A DNA stretch of 64,000 bases from Isoetes taiwanensis (GCA_021234155.1 JAJEKV010000083.1:772332-836331); one strand, 5' to 3'; positions 34,421 through 46,613 are shown, numbered from the stretch's first letter. Made by a program: numbers and translations. The notes: generated by a model from the sequence alone, not told the origin.

Positions 34421-37400
34421 AAGATAAATTACCGTGGAAAATAGGTAACATGTGAAGTGTGAATGGTTTTATAATTAATAATATGCAGCGTTGGGGAAGT
34501 TTCCAGGGAGACGGTAGTCGTGTCATTCAACCTAGACATTTTTAAACCATGATAGATTCCACTGCATCCGCTTTTTGACCTATTTTGGTTCAACATTTAT
34601 AGCACTCCTATTCATATTCTATTCTAACCATGAGCTATTACAGAACATATATTTAATCATCCGTATTGTAGTTTCGGCTATGTCTATGCATTTCTTTGCT
34701 TTTTGTGTAGACTGCAATGTGTGTCATTAAAGGAGTCAAAAAAGTAATTGATTCACTTAAAAAAGTTATTTATGGTAAGATCTTAAACTGCCATATCCAA
34801 GGTCATGGATTCAATGGCTTGCTCTGAATGTGGCCATATAGGACCGATCTGGATGTGTTCTAAGTTATCCCATAAGCTATGGCTTCTGGTGGACATTAAA
34901 ATACCATCTATCTATCTCTCCATCTTATTTCGGTGGACATTTAAATACCATCTATCTCACTCTCCATCTTATTTCTGTTACTGTGATAACACAAAAACCA
35001 AGTAAAGTAGGTATACATCATTTTTTCGTGCCATTATGCTTTGTTCTCAGGTATGTTATATTGATCTTTTTTTTTTTTTTTTTTTGAAGAATATAAGAAT
35101 ATATTAAACCACTTGTTATATTGATCTTCCAGTTATCACTCGATATAGTTCAATTTCAGTTGTTTTAGGGCTCTTCTAAAGGCGGCACATGACTAAGAAG
35201 CTATTCTCACATGTGGTTGCTCCAAGTTGCCACATTTCAAATAAGGCCTTAGATAGATGAGTTTGGTCATGGAGGTCAGTTTGGAAATAAGAGGTGCTTG
35301 CAACAAAACTGGAGCTTAGAGCATCACTCAACTTGTGGACAACATCCTAAATCTTGAAGATAGCCTTCTTCATTCTTAGAGGAAAGCATCCTTCTTCTAA
35401 TAATTTCTGTTTGCAACAAAATCTTGAAGACAAGAATGTTGTTTCTCAATGAGGTCTAATGACATAAACCGAGAGGCGGATGAACTAGAACGAAGTAGTA
35501 GTGCAGGAATAATGTCATAAGAGCTCGTAATACTGGTAAATCAACTATGCAAAAGTAGAGGAAGAAGAAGATGATACAACAAGACACACATATGGACATG
35601 TGAAGAAGGAGGATCATAGACTGGTGGAAACTGAGGTAAAATTGAGAAGACATAGGCAAAAGTTTTCTAGGTCTATAAGTAGCAAATGCATCAATGTTAA
35701 GAAACATCTTAGCAAGCTCTGATCTATTAAGTAGGTATAGTTTAGTTTATACTTGAAGAAATGAGGACCAATTTTACCCATCGTTGATTTAGGCATAGAA
35801 ATACAAGTAAGAAGAGATAAACAAATTTGGCTCTGTATACTCATCTATTACCACAAATATCGTCTGACCATCAAATGTTTAATGCATAAGCAAATATGGC
35901 ACCTCGGTTAATGGCCAGAGAATTCGATTTATATAAGAAACACAATCTGCTTATTATAGTTTGCATCTCTTTTTAGGAAAAAAAAAAGGAACTCGGAAGT
36001 AATTGTTAAAATTCAAAATATGGCAACTTCTACCTTTATAGATCAGTCAATCCTTCATGGTCAAAAGGTCAACCATTTAGGATTTGATGACTAATGCAAT
36101 TATGAGCGTATGAGTCGTCAATCTTTTAAAAGAAAAAAAAAAAAATTGGAGCAACTACCATACTTTCCTTATCCTCGGTTATCGATCAAATCCAACTCTG
36201 TTTAAATGAAAACGATCATATAGAGCTTATATGCAAAAATTTATCGTGGAGGCCTTGTTCTTTTGTCCAACTCGTTGCAAAGGAGGTTTTGTATAAAGTC
36301 GGAAGTATCTAAGTTATGGACCTGTGAAAGTGAACAAAATGTGTTTATGCTTGGAGTAGTTATAGCATCCATATTTTCCAGAATATTCAAAATCAATGCG
36401 AAAAAAATATATATTACTCATGAGTATGTTTTGTACATCTATAGGAGTTTGTTTTGTACTCTTGTCCGTCGTCTTTTATATATGTCACAGTGAGCTAAAA
36501 CTATGTTAATTGTTTGTTAGTTTTTTATGGAATTTTTTTATTTATTTTAAGCTATGGACGAGTACACATTTGCTAATTATTAGGAAATTCTAGACTCATA
36601 ATCATTGCATAGCCGGAGCTATGTGTCACCGATAATTGTTTTAGTCATTAGTCGTTGGTTAGGGACAAACCTTTCAAAAGGCCTTGATATGGGGGTTAAA
36701 GGAAAAATGCTCTGATACAAATTGGTGACGAAGAACTCTGACAAACTGTTCAGTGTTATTTGTTGGAACTATTTTATCCCCAAAACTTACAGATGCCAGG
36801 AAGAACCGATTTGAAGCATGCTTAAGTTTTGGAAGTGGAAAATGTTGCAAGCGCTTGTCGCAATCCAACAGTCAAAGAAGCGAATCTAATCAAATACCAT
36901 GGGGCATACCCATTCGAGCAAATTGAGAGTACACTCAATGCTAGGAAAGCAACAGTTATGCTAATTGAAGTTAACGACATGAAGTGCATAACTCGTTATT
37001 TTAAATTCGATGTGTCGATGGATCCCATATGCTCATGGAAAAAGTTATATTTCATGCAATTGCATCCTAGTAAATATTCTGCCAATAGAAAACGCCTGCA
37101 GAATGCTCTATATTGGATGCTTCTACATACTGGCCAAAAATCTAGATATGTCAATTGTTTGAGCTATTTTTCCTCCCCAAAAATCTAGCTATGTCAATTG
37201 TTTGAAAATAGGGGAGTTTCTCCCCTAAAATTCCGCCCACTTGTGTTAAATTCTTGTCATGCTAAAAAATTTTCGGCAATTTCTCGGCAAGAAAATAAAA
37301 AAAAAATCTGGCATAATACACTAAAAAATACACTAATGCATATTTTTTTCGGTAGCCTCAAATACCAAGGGGCATTTTTACTGGTTAGAGACATTGCTAT

Positions 37401-37650
37401 TTTCGAGCCCTGGGCTAGACCTAGTGTCTCTTGTATTTAAGACAATCTTTGCCATACATTTTATCATCCTTCTATCCATGCTAAAATTCAAAAAGTCTGA
37501 GGCCAATTGTGTCTGCAGTAGAAGGCGTATTCAATAGCCCGGAGCTAAAGGGATATGGTTAGATTTAACTATATTATAACCAAAGATTGCTTACATATAT
37601 CAATTTTTTTAATTAGAGATGCAGTAAGATTGCCATGCCAAAGGATGCCA
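34421..37650. other. Long AT-rich spacer
   Basis: No recognisable gene. A plus-strand frame at 36829-37188 (starting MEVENVASACRNPTVKEANL) is the longest coding-like piece and is not recognised. It could be an exon of a decayed gene. A tiny retroposon-like insertion lies at 35054-35128 (separate entry). The rest is low-complexity or unremarkable. Confidence 0.35.
35054..35128 (-). mobile_element. 45-base retroposed scrap with a 15-base target duplication
   Basis: TGTTATATTGATCTT occurs at 35054-35068 and again at 35114-35128. Between them lie about 17 Ts followed by GAAGAATATAAGAATATATT, which on the minus strand is a short body ending in poly(A). This is the signature of a severely 5'-truncated LINE or SINE insertion. 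Confidence 0.7.
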
Positions 37651-37654
37651 TTTT

Positions 37655-38170
37655 TTTTTTTTTATATATACGTATATTAAAAATTAGAAAGTATGTACAA
37701 TAGAGCCCCACTATAAGGGAAATACAGATGATGTAGGAGTCCTAGTACAAGAACAAGAGGGCATCAACTCGTCTTCCCCACTAAAAGGGTACTATAAGGA
37801 AGATCTTCTTTCTTCACCAGAGAGTGGGTACTATAGAGAGAGCCAGCTCCATTCCAGTACAGGGTCCACCAGTTATCTGCTCCGGATTTAAAAGCTACCT
37901 GCTTCATTACCAGTAGATCATAACCCAATGGCACATGAAGTATGAATAGAACCCTACCAAGGATCCAACTTTATCAAGTCCTTTGTTGTATTTCTCGCCT
38001 TTCTTCTTATGATGAGATAGGGCCATCAGAGCAACCTCCATATTGAAAGAGTTTTTTAACTTCTCTATGGAAATCCCTTGATCATTGTTGGGCCGGAGGA
38101 TTCGAACCTCCAGGCCGCAATGGCCTCAGGAGAGCCACAAACACTAGGGCAATGCAGCTCTGGTTTTAAC
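37655..38170 (-). mobile_element. Possible tRNA-derived SINE
   Basis: Read on the minus strand, the 5' part (38170 to about 38091) has a tRNA-like T arm: GGAGG, TTCGAAT, CCTCC, which includes a perfect internal B box GGTTCGAATCC. Upstream is an A-box-like TGCCCTAGTG. The acceptor stem is not closed, so it is not a working tRNA. About 430 bases further on, the sequence ends in an A-rich tail (the T run at 37651-37665 on the plus strand). That layout is typical of a plant SINE of unusual length. I found no target duplication. Confidence 0.4.
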
Positions 38171-38275
38171 ACTATCTAGTCCAGGCACACCCTCAGAAAT
38201 CGCGCCTCTTAGCTTTCCACAATCAAGCGTCGTCTCCCTAATTGCATCTGCACCAGGAGCAGAGTTTCAGTGCTG

Positions 38276-39150
38276 GAGCAACATGCCAAGGTGGCTCAAC
38301 ATGCCAAGGCAGCTCAAATATGCCACTAGGCTCAAACATGCCACAGGGGCTCCAACATGCCACCCAGGCTTCAACATGCCAAGGTGGCTCAAACATACCA
38401 CCTAGGCCCTAACATTCCAAGGTGGCTCAAACATGCCATGTGGGCTCCAACATGCCACCTAGGCTCCAACATGCAAAGGTGGCTCAAGCATACCACCTAG
38501 GCACCAACATGCCACCTAGGCTCAAACATGCCAAGGTGGCTCAAACATGCCAAGGCGACTCAAACATGCCACATGGGCTCCAACATGCCACCTAGGCTCC
38601 AACATGCCAAGGTGGCTCAAACATGCCATGTAGGCTCTAACATGCCACCTAGGCTCCAACATGCCACTCGGCTCAAACATGCGAAGGTGGCTCAAACATG
38701 CCACGTAGGCTCCAACATGCCACCTAGGCTCCAACATGCCACCTAGGCTCCAACATGCCAAGGGTGATGCCACCTAGGCACGAACATGCCACCTAGGCTC
38801 AAACATGCCAAGGTGGCTCAAACATGCCATGTGGGCTAGGCATGCCAAGCTGGCTCAACATGCCACCTAGGCTTCAGCATGACAAGGTGGCTCAAACATG
38901 CCAAGGTGGCTTAAACATGCCACATGGGCTCCAACATGCCAAGGTGGCTCAAACATGCCACATGGACTCCAACATGCCACGTTGGCTGCAACATGCCAAG
39001 GTGGCTCAAACATGCCATCTAGGCTCTAACATGCCACCTAGGCTCAAATATGCCAAGGTGGCCCCAACATGCCACGCGGGCTCGAACATGCCAAGGTGGC
39101 TCAGGCATGCCACCTAGGCTCCAACATGCCAAGTAGGCCCACCAAATGAT
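38276..39150 (+). repeat. Left 19-bp minisatellite array
   Basis: About 45 units of two main types, AACATGCCACCTAGGCTCC and AAACATGCCAAGGTGGCTC, interspersed. Because 19 is not a multiple of three, three units give a 19-residue repeat in every frame. The methionine- and histidine-rich frames here are therefore artefacts. Confidence 0.9.
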
Positions 39151-41049
39151 GACATGGCATGCCAAGTAAGTAAGGCCAAGTTTAGCCTAGGCCAAAAATG
39201 AAAAGATGTCCATCTTTGGTCTTTTCATTATGATAACCTTTGAAATTTTTGGTAGAGGTTCTGAAGAACTTAAAGCGCTGACACACTTCCCCAACTCGAA
39301 CCGGGGCGGGGACTTTATGCAGCCTTTCTCACCGAGAGGAGAGAGGCGGACCCCAAGAGATGGACCTCGAGAAAGGTTGTCGAGGCGCCTTTCCTATCGG
39401 CAAGCCTCCTGCAGGAGGGCAAATGCTAATCCCCGGGAGCTCAATTTTCCTATCCGACCATTGAATCCGTCATTCAAGTAACCTGCTTCGAGCATGCTCA
39501 AAAAAATCCAAGATCCGTCTGGGAGAACTTATCACACCACAAAGCGGTTCTGCGGGTTGACCGCATAGAAAACCAAGTGTTTTGTCGTTCGGGCAGTACA
39601 AAGGCTCTGGAATGGAGTTTCGACTTCGCCATGTCGTTCGAAATGGTGAAATTACCCCAGGGACCAAGTCACATGGTCATTTTTGGCAACGAAAGAAACA
39701 CGAACCCTCTACATAGCGGTATTCCGCAGCCAACTCCTAGGCCAATTGACGACGAACGTGTTGGACATGAGCTACTTTGGTGCTTCTTGGAGAAGGGGTG
39801 GTCTTCTGCCCACAAAACTTGCTCCCCGAGGTAAACTCGACATTTTGAGTCCATTGGCGGTCGAGTTCCTACGGTCCGAGTGGGAAAGTTGTAACGTCGC
39901 GGGCCGTGGTTCTTTGGGAGAGGACCTTTGGGGCGAATTGCCTCTGAAAGGTTTTAAAGGTCTGTCTTATGGCGTCAACACCCTCCCTCTACGTGATAAC
40001 ATTGTGCACGATTTTAGTTGAATCTGACTAGGATATAGCAACCTAAACCCTGTGTGTTGCTAGGTTATTGAAGGGTTTACGTTATGGGGGTCGAGTTTTA
40101 GTCGGTTGCACTTGGGTCATGGTTGAGAAGCTACAATTGAGAACATGAAGCAATAGGAACTAATGGAATGGGGTTGGAGTTATCCTCCTCCCAGTGTGGC
40201 AATTAGAAGTCAAGAGCACCTTTTGCAGTAGCAAAATTGTTTGGGATCATGGGATGGCCAATAGATCAAACTCTTATTTTTCAGTTGCCATGGCTCGCAT
40301 GTGTGTTTAGCAAAGGCGCACCTAGCTATCCAAGAAAACGGCCACGTTTTTGGCCTTCAAACGTAAACCCTATGTGTTGCTAGGTTATTGTAGGGTTTAC
40401 GTTTCGGAGGCCAAAATGTGATCATTTTCTCGGATAGCTAGGTGCACCTTTGCTAAACACACATGCGAGCCATGACAACCGAAAATAATAGAGTTTGGAT
40501 CTATTGGCCATCCCGAATGATCCCAAACAATTTTGCTTCTTAAAAGGTGCTCTTGAATTCTAATTGCCACACCGGGAGGAAGATAAATCGAAATGCCATT
40601 CCCTCAGTCCTATTGCTTCACATTTTCAATCGCAGGCTTCTTGACCATGTCCCAAGTGCAACTGAATTAAAACCTCTCACCTCCATAACACAAAACCTTT
40701 CAATAACCTAGCAACATACAGGGTTTACATTTTGGAGGTCGTATCCTAGTCGATTCACTGTGATCTTGCACAATGTCATCACGAGAGGAGGGTGTTGATG
40801 CCGAAGACGCACTTAAAACCTTCCCAAGCAGGCCCCAAAGGTCTTCTCTCGAAGGCCCCTGGCCACAGACGGGCATCTCTCCCACTCCAAAACTGTGAAC
40901 TGACTCTGCCAATGGACTCAAAATGTCAATTTTACCGTAGGGACCAAGTTTCGTGGGCAGAAGACCACCCCTTCTCCAAGAAGCACCAAAGTAGCTCATG
41001 TCCAACACGTTCGTAGTCAATTGGCCTAGGAGGTGGTTGCGGAATACCG

Positions 41050-42955
41050 CTATGTTGGAGCCTAGGTGCATGTTGGAGACCACGTGGCATGTTTGAGCCA
41101 CCTTGGCATGTCAGAGCCTAGGTGGCATGTTGGAGCCTGCGTGGCATGCTTGAGCCACCTTGGCATGTTGGAGCCTAGGTGGCATGTTGGAGCATAGGTG
41201 GCATGTTAGAGCCCGCGTGGCATGTTTGAGCATGTTGGAGCCTAGTTGGCATGTTGGAGCCACCTTGGCATTTTTGAGCCTAGGTGGCATGTTTGAGCCA
41301 CCTTGACATGTTGGAGCCCACGTGGCATTATGGAGTCCACGTGGCATGTTGGAGCCTAGGTGGCATGTTTCAGCCCACCTTGGCATGTTTGAGCCACCTG
41401 GCATGTTTGAGCCTAGGTGGCATGTTTGAGCCACCTAGGAATGTTGGAGCCTAGGTGGCATGTTGGAGCCCACGTGACATATTTGAGCCACCTTGGCAAG
41501 TTGGAGCATAGGTGGCATGTTGGAGCCCGCATGGCATGTTTGAGCATGCTGGAGCCTAGGTGGCATGTTTGAGCCATTTTGTCATGTTTGAGCCTAGGTG
41601 GCATGTTTGAGCCACCTTGGCATGTTTGAGCCTAGGTGGCATGTTGGAGACCACGTGGCATGTTTGAGCCACCTTGGCATGTTAGAGCCTAGGTGGCATC
41701 TTTGGAGCTGCGTGAGATGCTTGAGCCACCTTGGCATGTTGGAGCCTTGGTGGTACGTTGGAGCCTAGGTGGCATGTTGGAGCATAGGTGGCATGTTAGA
41801 GTCCGCGTGGCATGTTTGAGCATGTTGGAGCCTAGTTGGCATTGGAGCCACTTTGGCATTTTTGAGCCTAGGTGGCATGTTTGAGGCACCTTGTCATGTT
41901 GGAAGCCACGTGGCATTATGAGTCCACATGGCATGTTTGAGCCTAGGTGGCATGTTGGAGCCTAGGTGGCATGTTTGAGCCCACCTTGGCATGTTTGAGC
42001 CACCTGGCATGTCAGAGCCTAGGTGGCATGTTGGAGCCTAGGTGGCATGTTGGAGCCACCTTGGCATGTTTGAGCCTAGGTGGCATGTTTGAGCCACCTA
42101 GGAATGTTGGAGCCTAGGTGGCATGTTGGAGCCCATGTGGCATATTTGAGCCACCTTGGCAAGTTGGAGCATAGGTGGCATGTTGGAGCCAGCGTGGCAT
42201 GTTTAAGCATGTTGGAGCCAAGGTGGCATGTTTGAGCCATTTTGTCATGTTGGAGCCTAGGTGGCATGTTTGAGCCTACGTGGCATGTTGGAGCCTGCGT
42301 GGCATGCTTGAGCCACCTTGGCATGTTGGAGCATAGGTGGCATGTTGGAGCCCGTGGCATGTTTGAGCACGTTGGAGCCCTAGGTGGCATGTTTGAGCCA
42401 TTTTGTCATGTTGGAGCCAAGGTGGAGCCCACGTGGCATGTTGGAGCCCACGTGGCATGTTTGAGCCAACTTGGCATGTTGGAGCCTAGGTGGCATGTTG
42501 AAGCCCATGTGGCATGTTTGAGCCACCTTGTCATGTTTGGAGCCTAGGTGGCATGTTTGAGCCACCTTGGCATGTTTGAGCCTAGGTGGCATGTTAGAGC
42601 CACGGTGGCATGTTGGAGCCTATGTGGCATGTTTGAGCCAACTTGGCATGTTTGAGCCTAGGTGGCATGTTAGAGCTACGGTGGCATGCTGGAGCCTAGG
42701 TGGCATGTTTGAGCCAACTTGGCATATTTAAGCCTAGGTGACATGTTGTGAGCCACCTTGGCATGTGGAGCCTAGGTGGCATGGTGGAGCCCACGTGGCA
42801 TGTTTGTGCCACGTTGGCATATTGGAGCCCCAGATGGCATGTTAGAGCCCGTGGTGGCATGTTGAGCGCACCTTGGCATGTTGGAGCCAACTTTTGGCAT
42901 GTTTGAGCCACCTTGGTGCCATGTTTGAGCCACCTTGGCATGTTTGAGCTGATTG
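41050..42955 (-). repeat. Right 19-bp minisatellite array (inverted, about twice as long)
   Basis: About 95 units of GGAGCCTAGGTGGCATGTT and GAGCCACCTTGGCATGTTT, the inverse of the left-array units. Longer stretches recur within it (for example 41170-41330 resembles 41780-41930), so the array has grown by duplicating multi-unit blocks as well as single units. Confidence 0.9.
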
Positions 42956-43012
42956 GGACCTGAGATCATGTGCATATGCTCAAAAAATTGATTTGAGGCA
43001 TAAAAAGTAAAA

Positions 43013-43106
43013 CTCTCTCTCTCCCTCCCTCCCTCCCTCCCTCCCTCCCTCCCTCCCGCCCTCTCCCTCTCCCTCTCCCCTCCCTCTCCCCCTCCCTCTC
43101 CCTCCT

Positions 43107-43138
<32 letters not shown>
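43013..43138 (+). repeat. CT and CCCT microsatellite directly before the LINE ORF1
   Basis: About 125 bases of pure pyrimidine, (CCCT)n then (CT)n. It ends five bases before the ORF1 ATG at 43144. It is either the element's own 5' UTR or a pre-existing tract at the insertion site. Confidence 0.85.
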
Positions 43139-43143
43139 AGGGT

Positions 43144-44226
43144 ATGGCGCAGCAGGGAAAAGCGCCCAAGAAGGGCTCGTCCAAAATCGATGCTAAAACT
43201 GAAGGGAAATCTGATGGGCCCCTGGAAAATCCGTCGGGCATGACCAAATCCGATATTAAGACAAAAAGCAAGGATGTTGTGACAGAAGAAATCGCAGCAG
43301 CTACTGTTACCCCCAAAAAAAACAATAAAAAAGTAAAAGGGGTCGGGGTCGTTGTCGGGAGCACACAGGTGAAGAAAGCAGAGACAACAGAAAGTGACGA
43401 ATCAGCTGATTCAGATGCTTGTAGCTCTGCCGAAAATGGAGAAACCGGACTGCAAGAGGAACTAGAGGCAGCGAAAATGCAAGGCTTCATTTCTAAATCC
43501 GTTTTTCAATGTGTAGATGCAAATCTGGCTGGAGGCCTATTGCAGCAAGAGATTATGCAAAACATCAGAAATGTCATTACCCAATCCATTCATGAAGTCT
43601 TGGCAGTGGCAGTAAAGGATTTGATTCTAGAGATGAAATCAACAATTGCAAGGGATATTAAATCAGAGATAGATAAGGTTCGGGCTGAAATCCAGAATGA
43701 TATTGCACTCTTTAAAATAGAAGTGAAGAAAGAATTGGAGCAGCTTGAACAAGATGAATCAGAGGAGGAGGAGGATGTGGAAACACCAAAAGAGGAGGAC
43801 ACGGCCATCTCTGAGCTATCACAGAAACTTGCAAGCTTTATAGAAGAGCAGGAAAGGAAGAGTCGAGCGCTCAATTTGAGGTTAGTGGGCTTACCAGAAA
43901 CTCATAATGAAAAAACAAAGACTGTAGTAGAAAATTTTTTCAAGGAGAAGATGCAGATTGATGAGACTGGTATAATAGATGTATTTCGGGTAGGCAAACA
44001 GGCAGATTGGACCAGGCACATCAGAGTAAGGTTTCAAGATAAGGATCACAGATGGTGTGTGCTTAAAAACAGGGCTGTTTTAAAAGGTGAGAACGTTTGG
44101 ATTAATGAGGATTTAACAAAGGAGCAGCTTGCTCTCCACAAAGAAGAAATCAGGAAATTTAAAGAAGCAAGAAGCCAGAATAAAAAGGTATCGTGGAAGC
44201 GAGGGAAGGTGATCATTGATAACTAG
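43144..44226 (+). CDS. LINE ORF1 protein, L1 (Transposase_22)-like
   Basis: An open 360-codon frame. Residues 1-100 are basic and low in complexity (many KK, TE, SD). About 110-240 is helical and charged and should form a coiled coil (VRAEIQNDIALFKIEVKKEL). About 240-310 reads as the RRM-like core of L1 ORF1p (LNLRLVGLPE; FRVGK; RHIRVRF), and the end as its C-terminal domain (INEDLTKEQLALHKEEI...SWKRGKVII). In L1 elements this trimeric RNA chaperone coats the element RNA. Typical seed-plant L1s instead carry a zinc-knuckle ORF1, so this architecture is noteworthy. No break is seen in this frame. The start follows the CT tract by five bases. Confidence 0.8.
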   Translation: MAQQGKAPKKGSSKIDAKTEGKSDGPLENPSGMTKSDIKTKSKDVVTEEIAAATVTPKKNNKKVKGVGVVVGSTQVKKAETTESDESADSDACSSAENGETGLQEELEAAKMQGFISKSVFQCVDANLAGGLLQQEIMQNIRNVITQSIHEVLAVAVKDLILEMKSTIARDIKSEIDKVRAEIQNDIALFKIEVKKELEQLEQDESEEEEDVETPKEEDTAISELSQKLASFIEEQERKSRALNLRLVGLPETHNEKTKTVVENFFKEKMQIDETGIIDVFRVGKQADWTRHIRVRFQDKDHRWCVLKNRAVLKGENVWINEDLTKEQLALHKEEIRKFKEARSQNKKVSWKRGKVIIDN

Positions 44227-44250
44227 GAAAACAAGACCATCCGGATCGGT

Positions 44251-46555
44251 ATGTGGAACATCAATATGCTTACGGATTTCAAAGTAAGTAGCATGTTTGA
44301 AGTTCTCGAATCTTTAGATTTGATTATATTTGTGGAAACATGGGAGCATGAACAGTTTTCATTGCCGGATATACCTGGTTTTCAAAAAGTCACATCTGTA
44401 TGGAATGAGATAGGAACAAGTTACAGGGGTAACGGAGGCATTGCATGTTTTGTTCGGGAGAGATTTGCCCATCTAGTAAAGGAAGCAGCATATTTGGGTG
44501 GAAATAATGGGGCACAAAAGGATATATCTAGCAGGATGTTATTATCCTCCCATACACAAGAAGGCATATGATACAGGGGACGTTGACCGAACAGATCCTT
44601 TCTTTCAGTTAGAGCAGGACATTGTCAAACTTGCAGATAGAGGTGATGTAATACTCATGGGGGACTTTAATGGGAGAACTGCTAGTAAGCAAGCCTCGAT
44701 CCTTAACCAGGATGGAGATCTCATATGGATGCAAGATATGGATGATGATGAACTGCAGACTGTAGGCTGGGATAGAAAATCAGATGATAAGGCTTATGTG
44801 ACTCATATGGGTAGAATGTTGCTAGAAATGTGCAGTGGATTGAATATGAGAATATTTAATGGGCTGAACCGATTCCCAGGATCAGAGAAATGTACATGCA
44901 AAGGAAAAAGTGTGGTTGACTATGTTATTGGAGGTGAAGGAATTGCTCAGTATACAACACATCTTAAAGTATGGGAGTACCAGCCTGAATCCGATCACGT
45001 TCCAATCTCTTTTCACTTGCAAATTGGTAATGTAATCAGCCCAGATCGAGAGAATCAGCAGGGAAATTATGTGAGACTAGACAGAAAGAAAACAGATTTA
45101 TACCAGAAAGCATGTGAGGAAGGCATATCAGGGCTGGTGGATTTGGAGCACGCAGTGGACCTAGATAGGCATATTACGCAACTCATCCTTGATGCGACGG
45201 AACGACTGTCTCTCACATTGTTTGGGCTATTCATAGATGAGTTGGAGAGTTGGATAGATCAATCTGGAGGGGATGGCACCACCTTGGTTGGGTATGCTAT
45301 TATGTTGCTCCTGTATGCTGATGACATTGTACTACTATCACGAAGCGTACAAGGGATGCAGAAGCACTTAGATTCCCTTGCTTCTTTCTGTGATACAAAA
45401 GGTATGAAAGTAAACATGGCTAAGACAAAGGTGATAATATTTGGTGCCACCAAGGTGGACAAATATGCTTTCTTCTATAAAGGGGAAAAAGTCGACATTG
45501 TGGATAATTATAAATATATGGGTCTGATAGTCGATAAAAGCCCTAGCTGGAACCAAGCTGTTGAACAAAGGGTTAATGGGGGGCTCAAGGCCTTATATGC
45601 CATGCAGAGACGATGCCACCAAGCAGAAATATGGGACTTTGGATTGAGGAAGATGTTATATATTTCTCTGGTACAGACAGTAATACTTTATGGTTGTGAA
45701 ATTTGGGGACCAGGGCTCTCGATGGATAGCTGGAAAAAAATTGAAAAAGTTCAAAAGAAATTCTTCCATGCAGAGCTAGGGACAAAGATGCAGACACCAT
45801 ATGATATGATGCTAGTGGAATGCGAAATGCTACCCTTGGAGCTGGAAGCCTTATGCAGACTCCTTGTATATCTGTGCAAGATACAAGCACAAACACAACA
45901 AGCCAGCTTGCCTCATATGGCTCTTATGAGCAGCCAAGAAAAGGGGTGGTATGCAGATATCGTACTTTGGCTCGGAAAGTGGGGTATGGATATTGCTGAC
46001 CTGGAAGCGAACAAGGAAAACATCAAGGGTTGGGTGAGACAACACGCCATGGCTAAAATGTGGAATGTCCCAGAAGTAAAGAAAGAGCACTACAGAACCA
46101 TCATGAACCCCGGGCTACGAGGAGCCTCATACCTGAATGCTGGTTTGTCAGTGAAGCTCAGACATATGATCAGCAGGATGAGACTGAGTTCACATCATTT
46201 AGGGGTAGAGGTTGGACGATGGGCAAATATCCCTCATGAATTGAGATGCTGCAAGGTCTGTGGATCAGGTGAAGTTGAGGATGAGGAGCACGTTATCCTA
46301 TTATGTCCAGCATACCAATCTATTCGAGCAAGGTTTCGGATCCATGTAACAAATCTGGTAAATTTCTTTGAACTCTCCCCAGTCACAATTGGACGCTTTC
46401 TGGTGGAGGTTATGCAGGCCAGAGACACCAATATCGAGAATTTTAAATCATTGATGGGAAGTAATGAGTTTGAATATGAGGAGGAGAGCACTAATATGTT
46501 CTTGCCTGAAGACATATTAGATGAGCTAATATACAATGTAGAATGTATACAATGA
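44251..46555 (+). pseudogene. LINE ORF2, frameshifted in the endonuclease and deleted in the reverse transcriptase
   Basis: The N-terminal endonuclease begins MWNINMLTDFKVSSMFEVLE with the ETWEHE block. It changes frame near 44510 and resumes with AGCYYPP, then MGDFNGR and ESDHVPISF. Soon after, near 45215, it jumps from the linker to SLTLFGLFIDELESW. In the sister LINE about 0.9 kb of fingers and first palm motifs lie between these points. The catalytic LLLYADDIVLL (near 45310), the YKYMG block and the C-terminal finger (CCKVCGSGEVEDEEHVILLC) remain. The deletion keeps the frame. Confidence 0.85.
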
Positions 46556-46613
46556 ACGTCTTCTAGACCTGATGGTCTCACAGACGTAATAATAAAGATT
46601 TCATTTCATTTCA

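Larger units (their letters stand above)
38276..42955. mobile_element. Giant fold-back: unique inverted core flanked by opposed minisatellites
   Basis: The core, left 39715-40384 and right 40385-41050, is an imperfect palindrome (for example VLDMSYFGASWRRGGLLPTK is encoded on opposite strands). Outside it, arrays of the same 19-base unit run in opposite orientation: 38276-39150 on the left and 41050-42955 on the right. The left side also has about 550 bases (39150-39715) not found on the right. The layout matches fold-back transposons whose inverted ends consist of tandem subrepeats. No transposase is visible. Confidence 0.75.

Noticed and set aside
38091-38170. Functional tRNA gene on the minus strand
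   Set aside because: The T arm and B box are good, but no 5' acceptor strand pairs with the 3' end and the A box is poor, so a SINE head or tRNA relic is more likely.
38528-39117. Long methionine/histidine-rich open frames in both minisatellite arrays
   Set aside because: They are by-products of a 19-base tandem repeat without stop codons and occur on both strands and in several frames.
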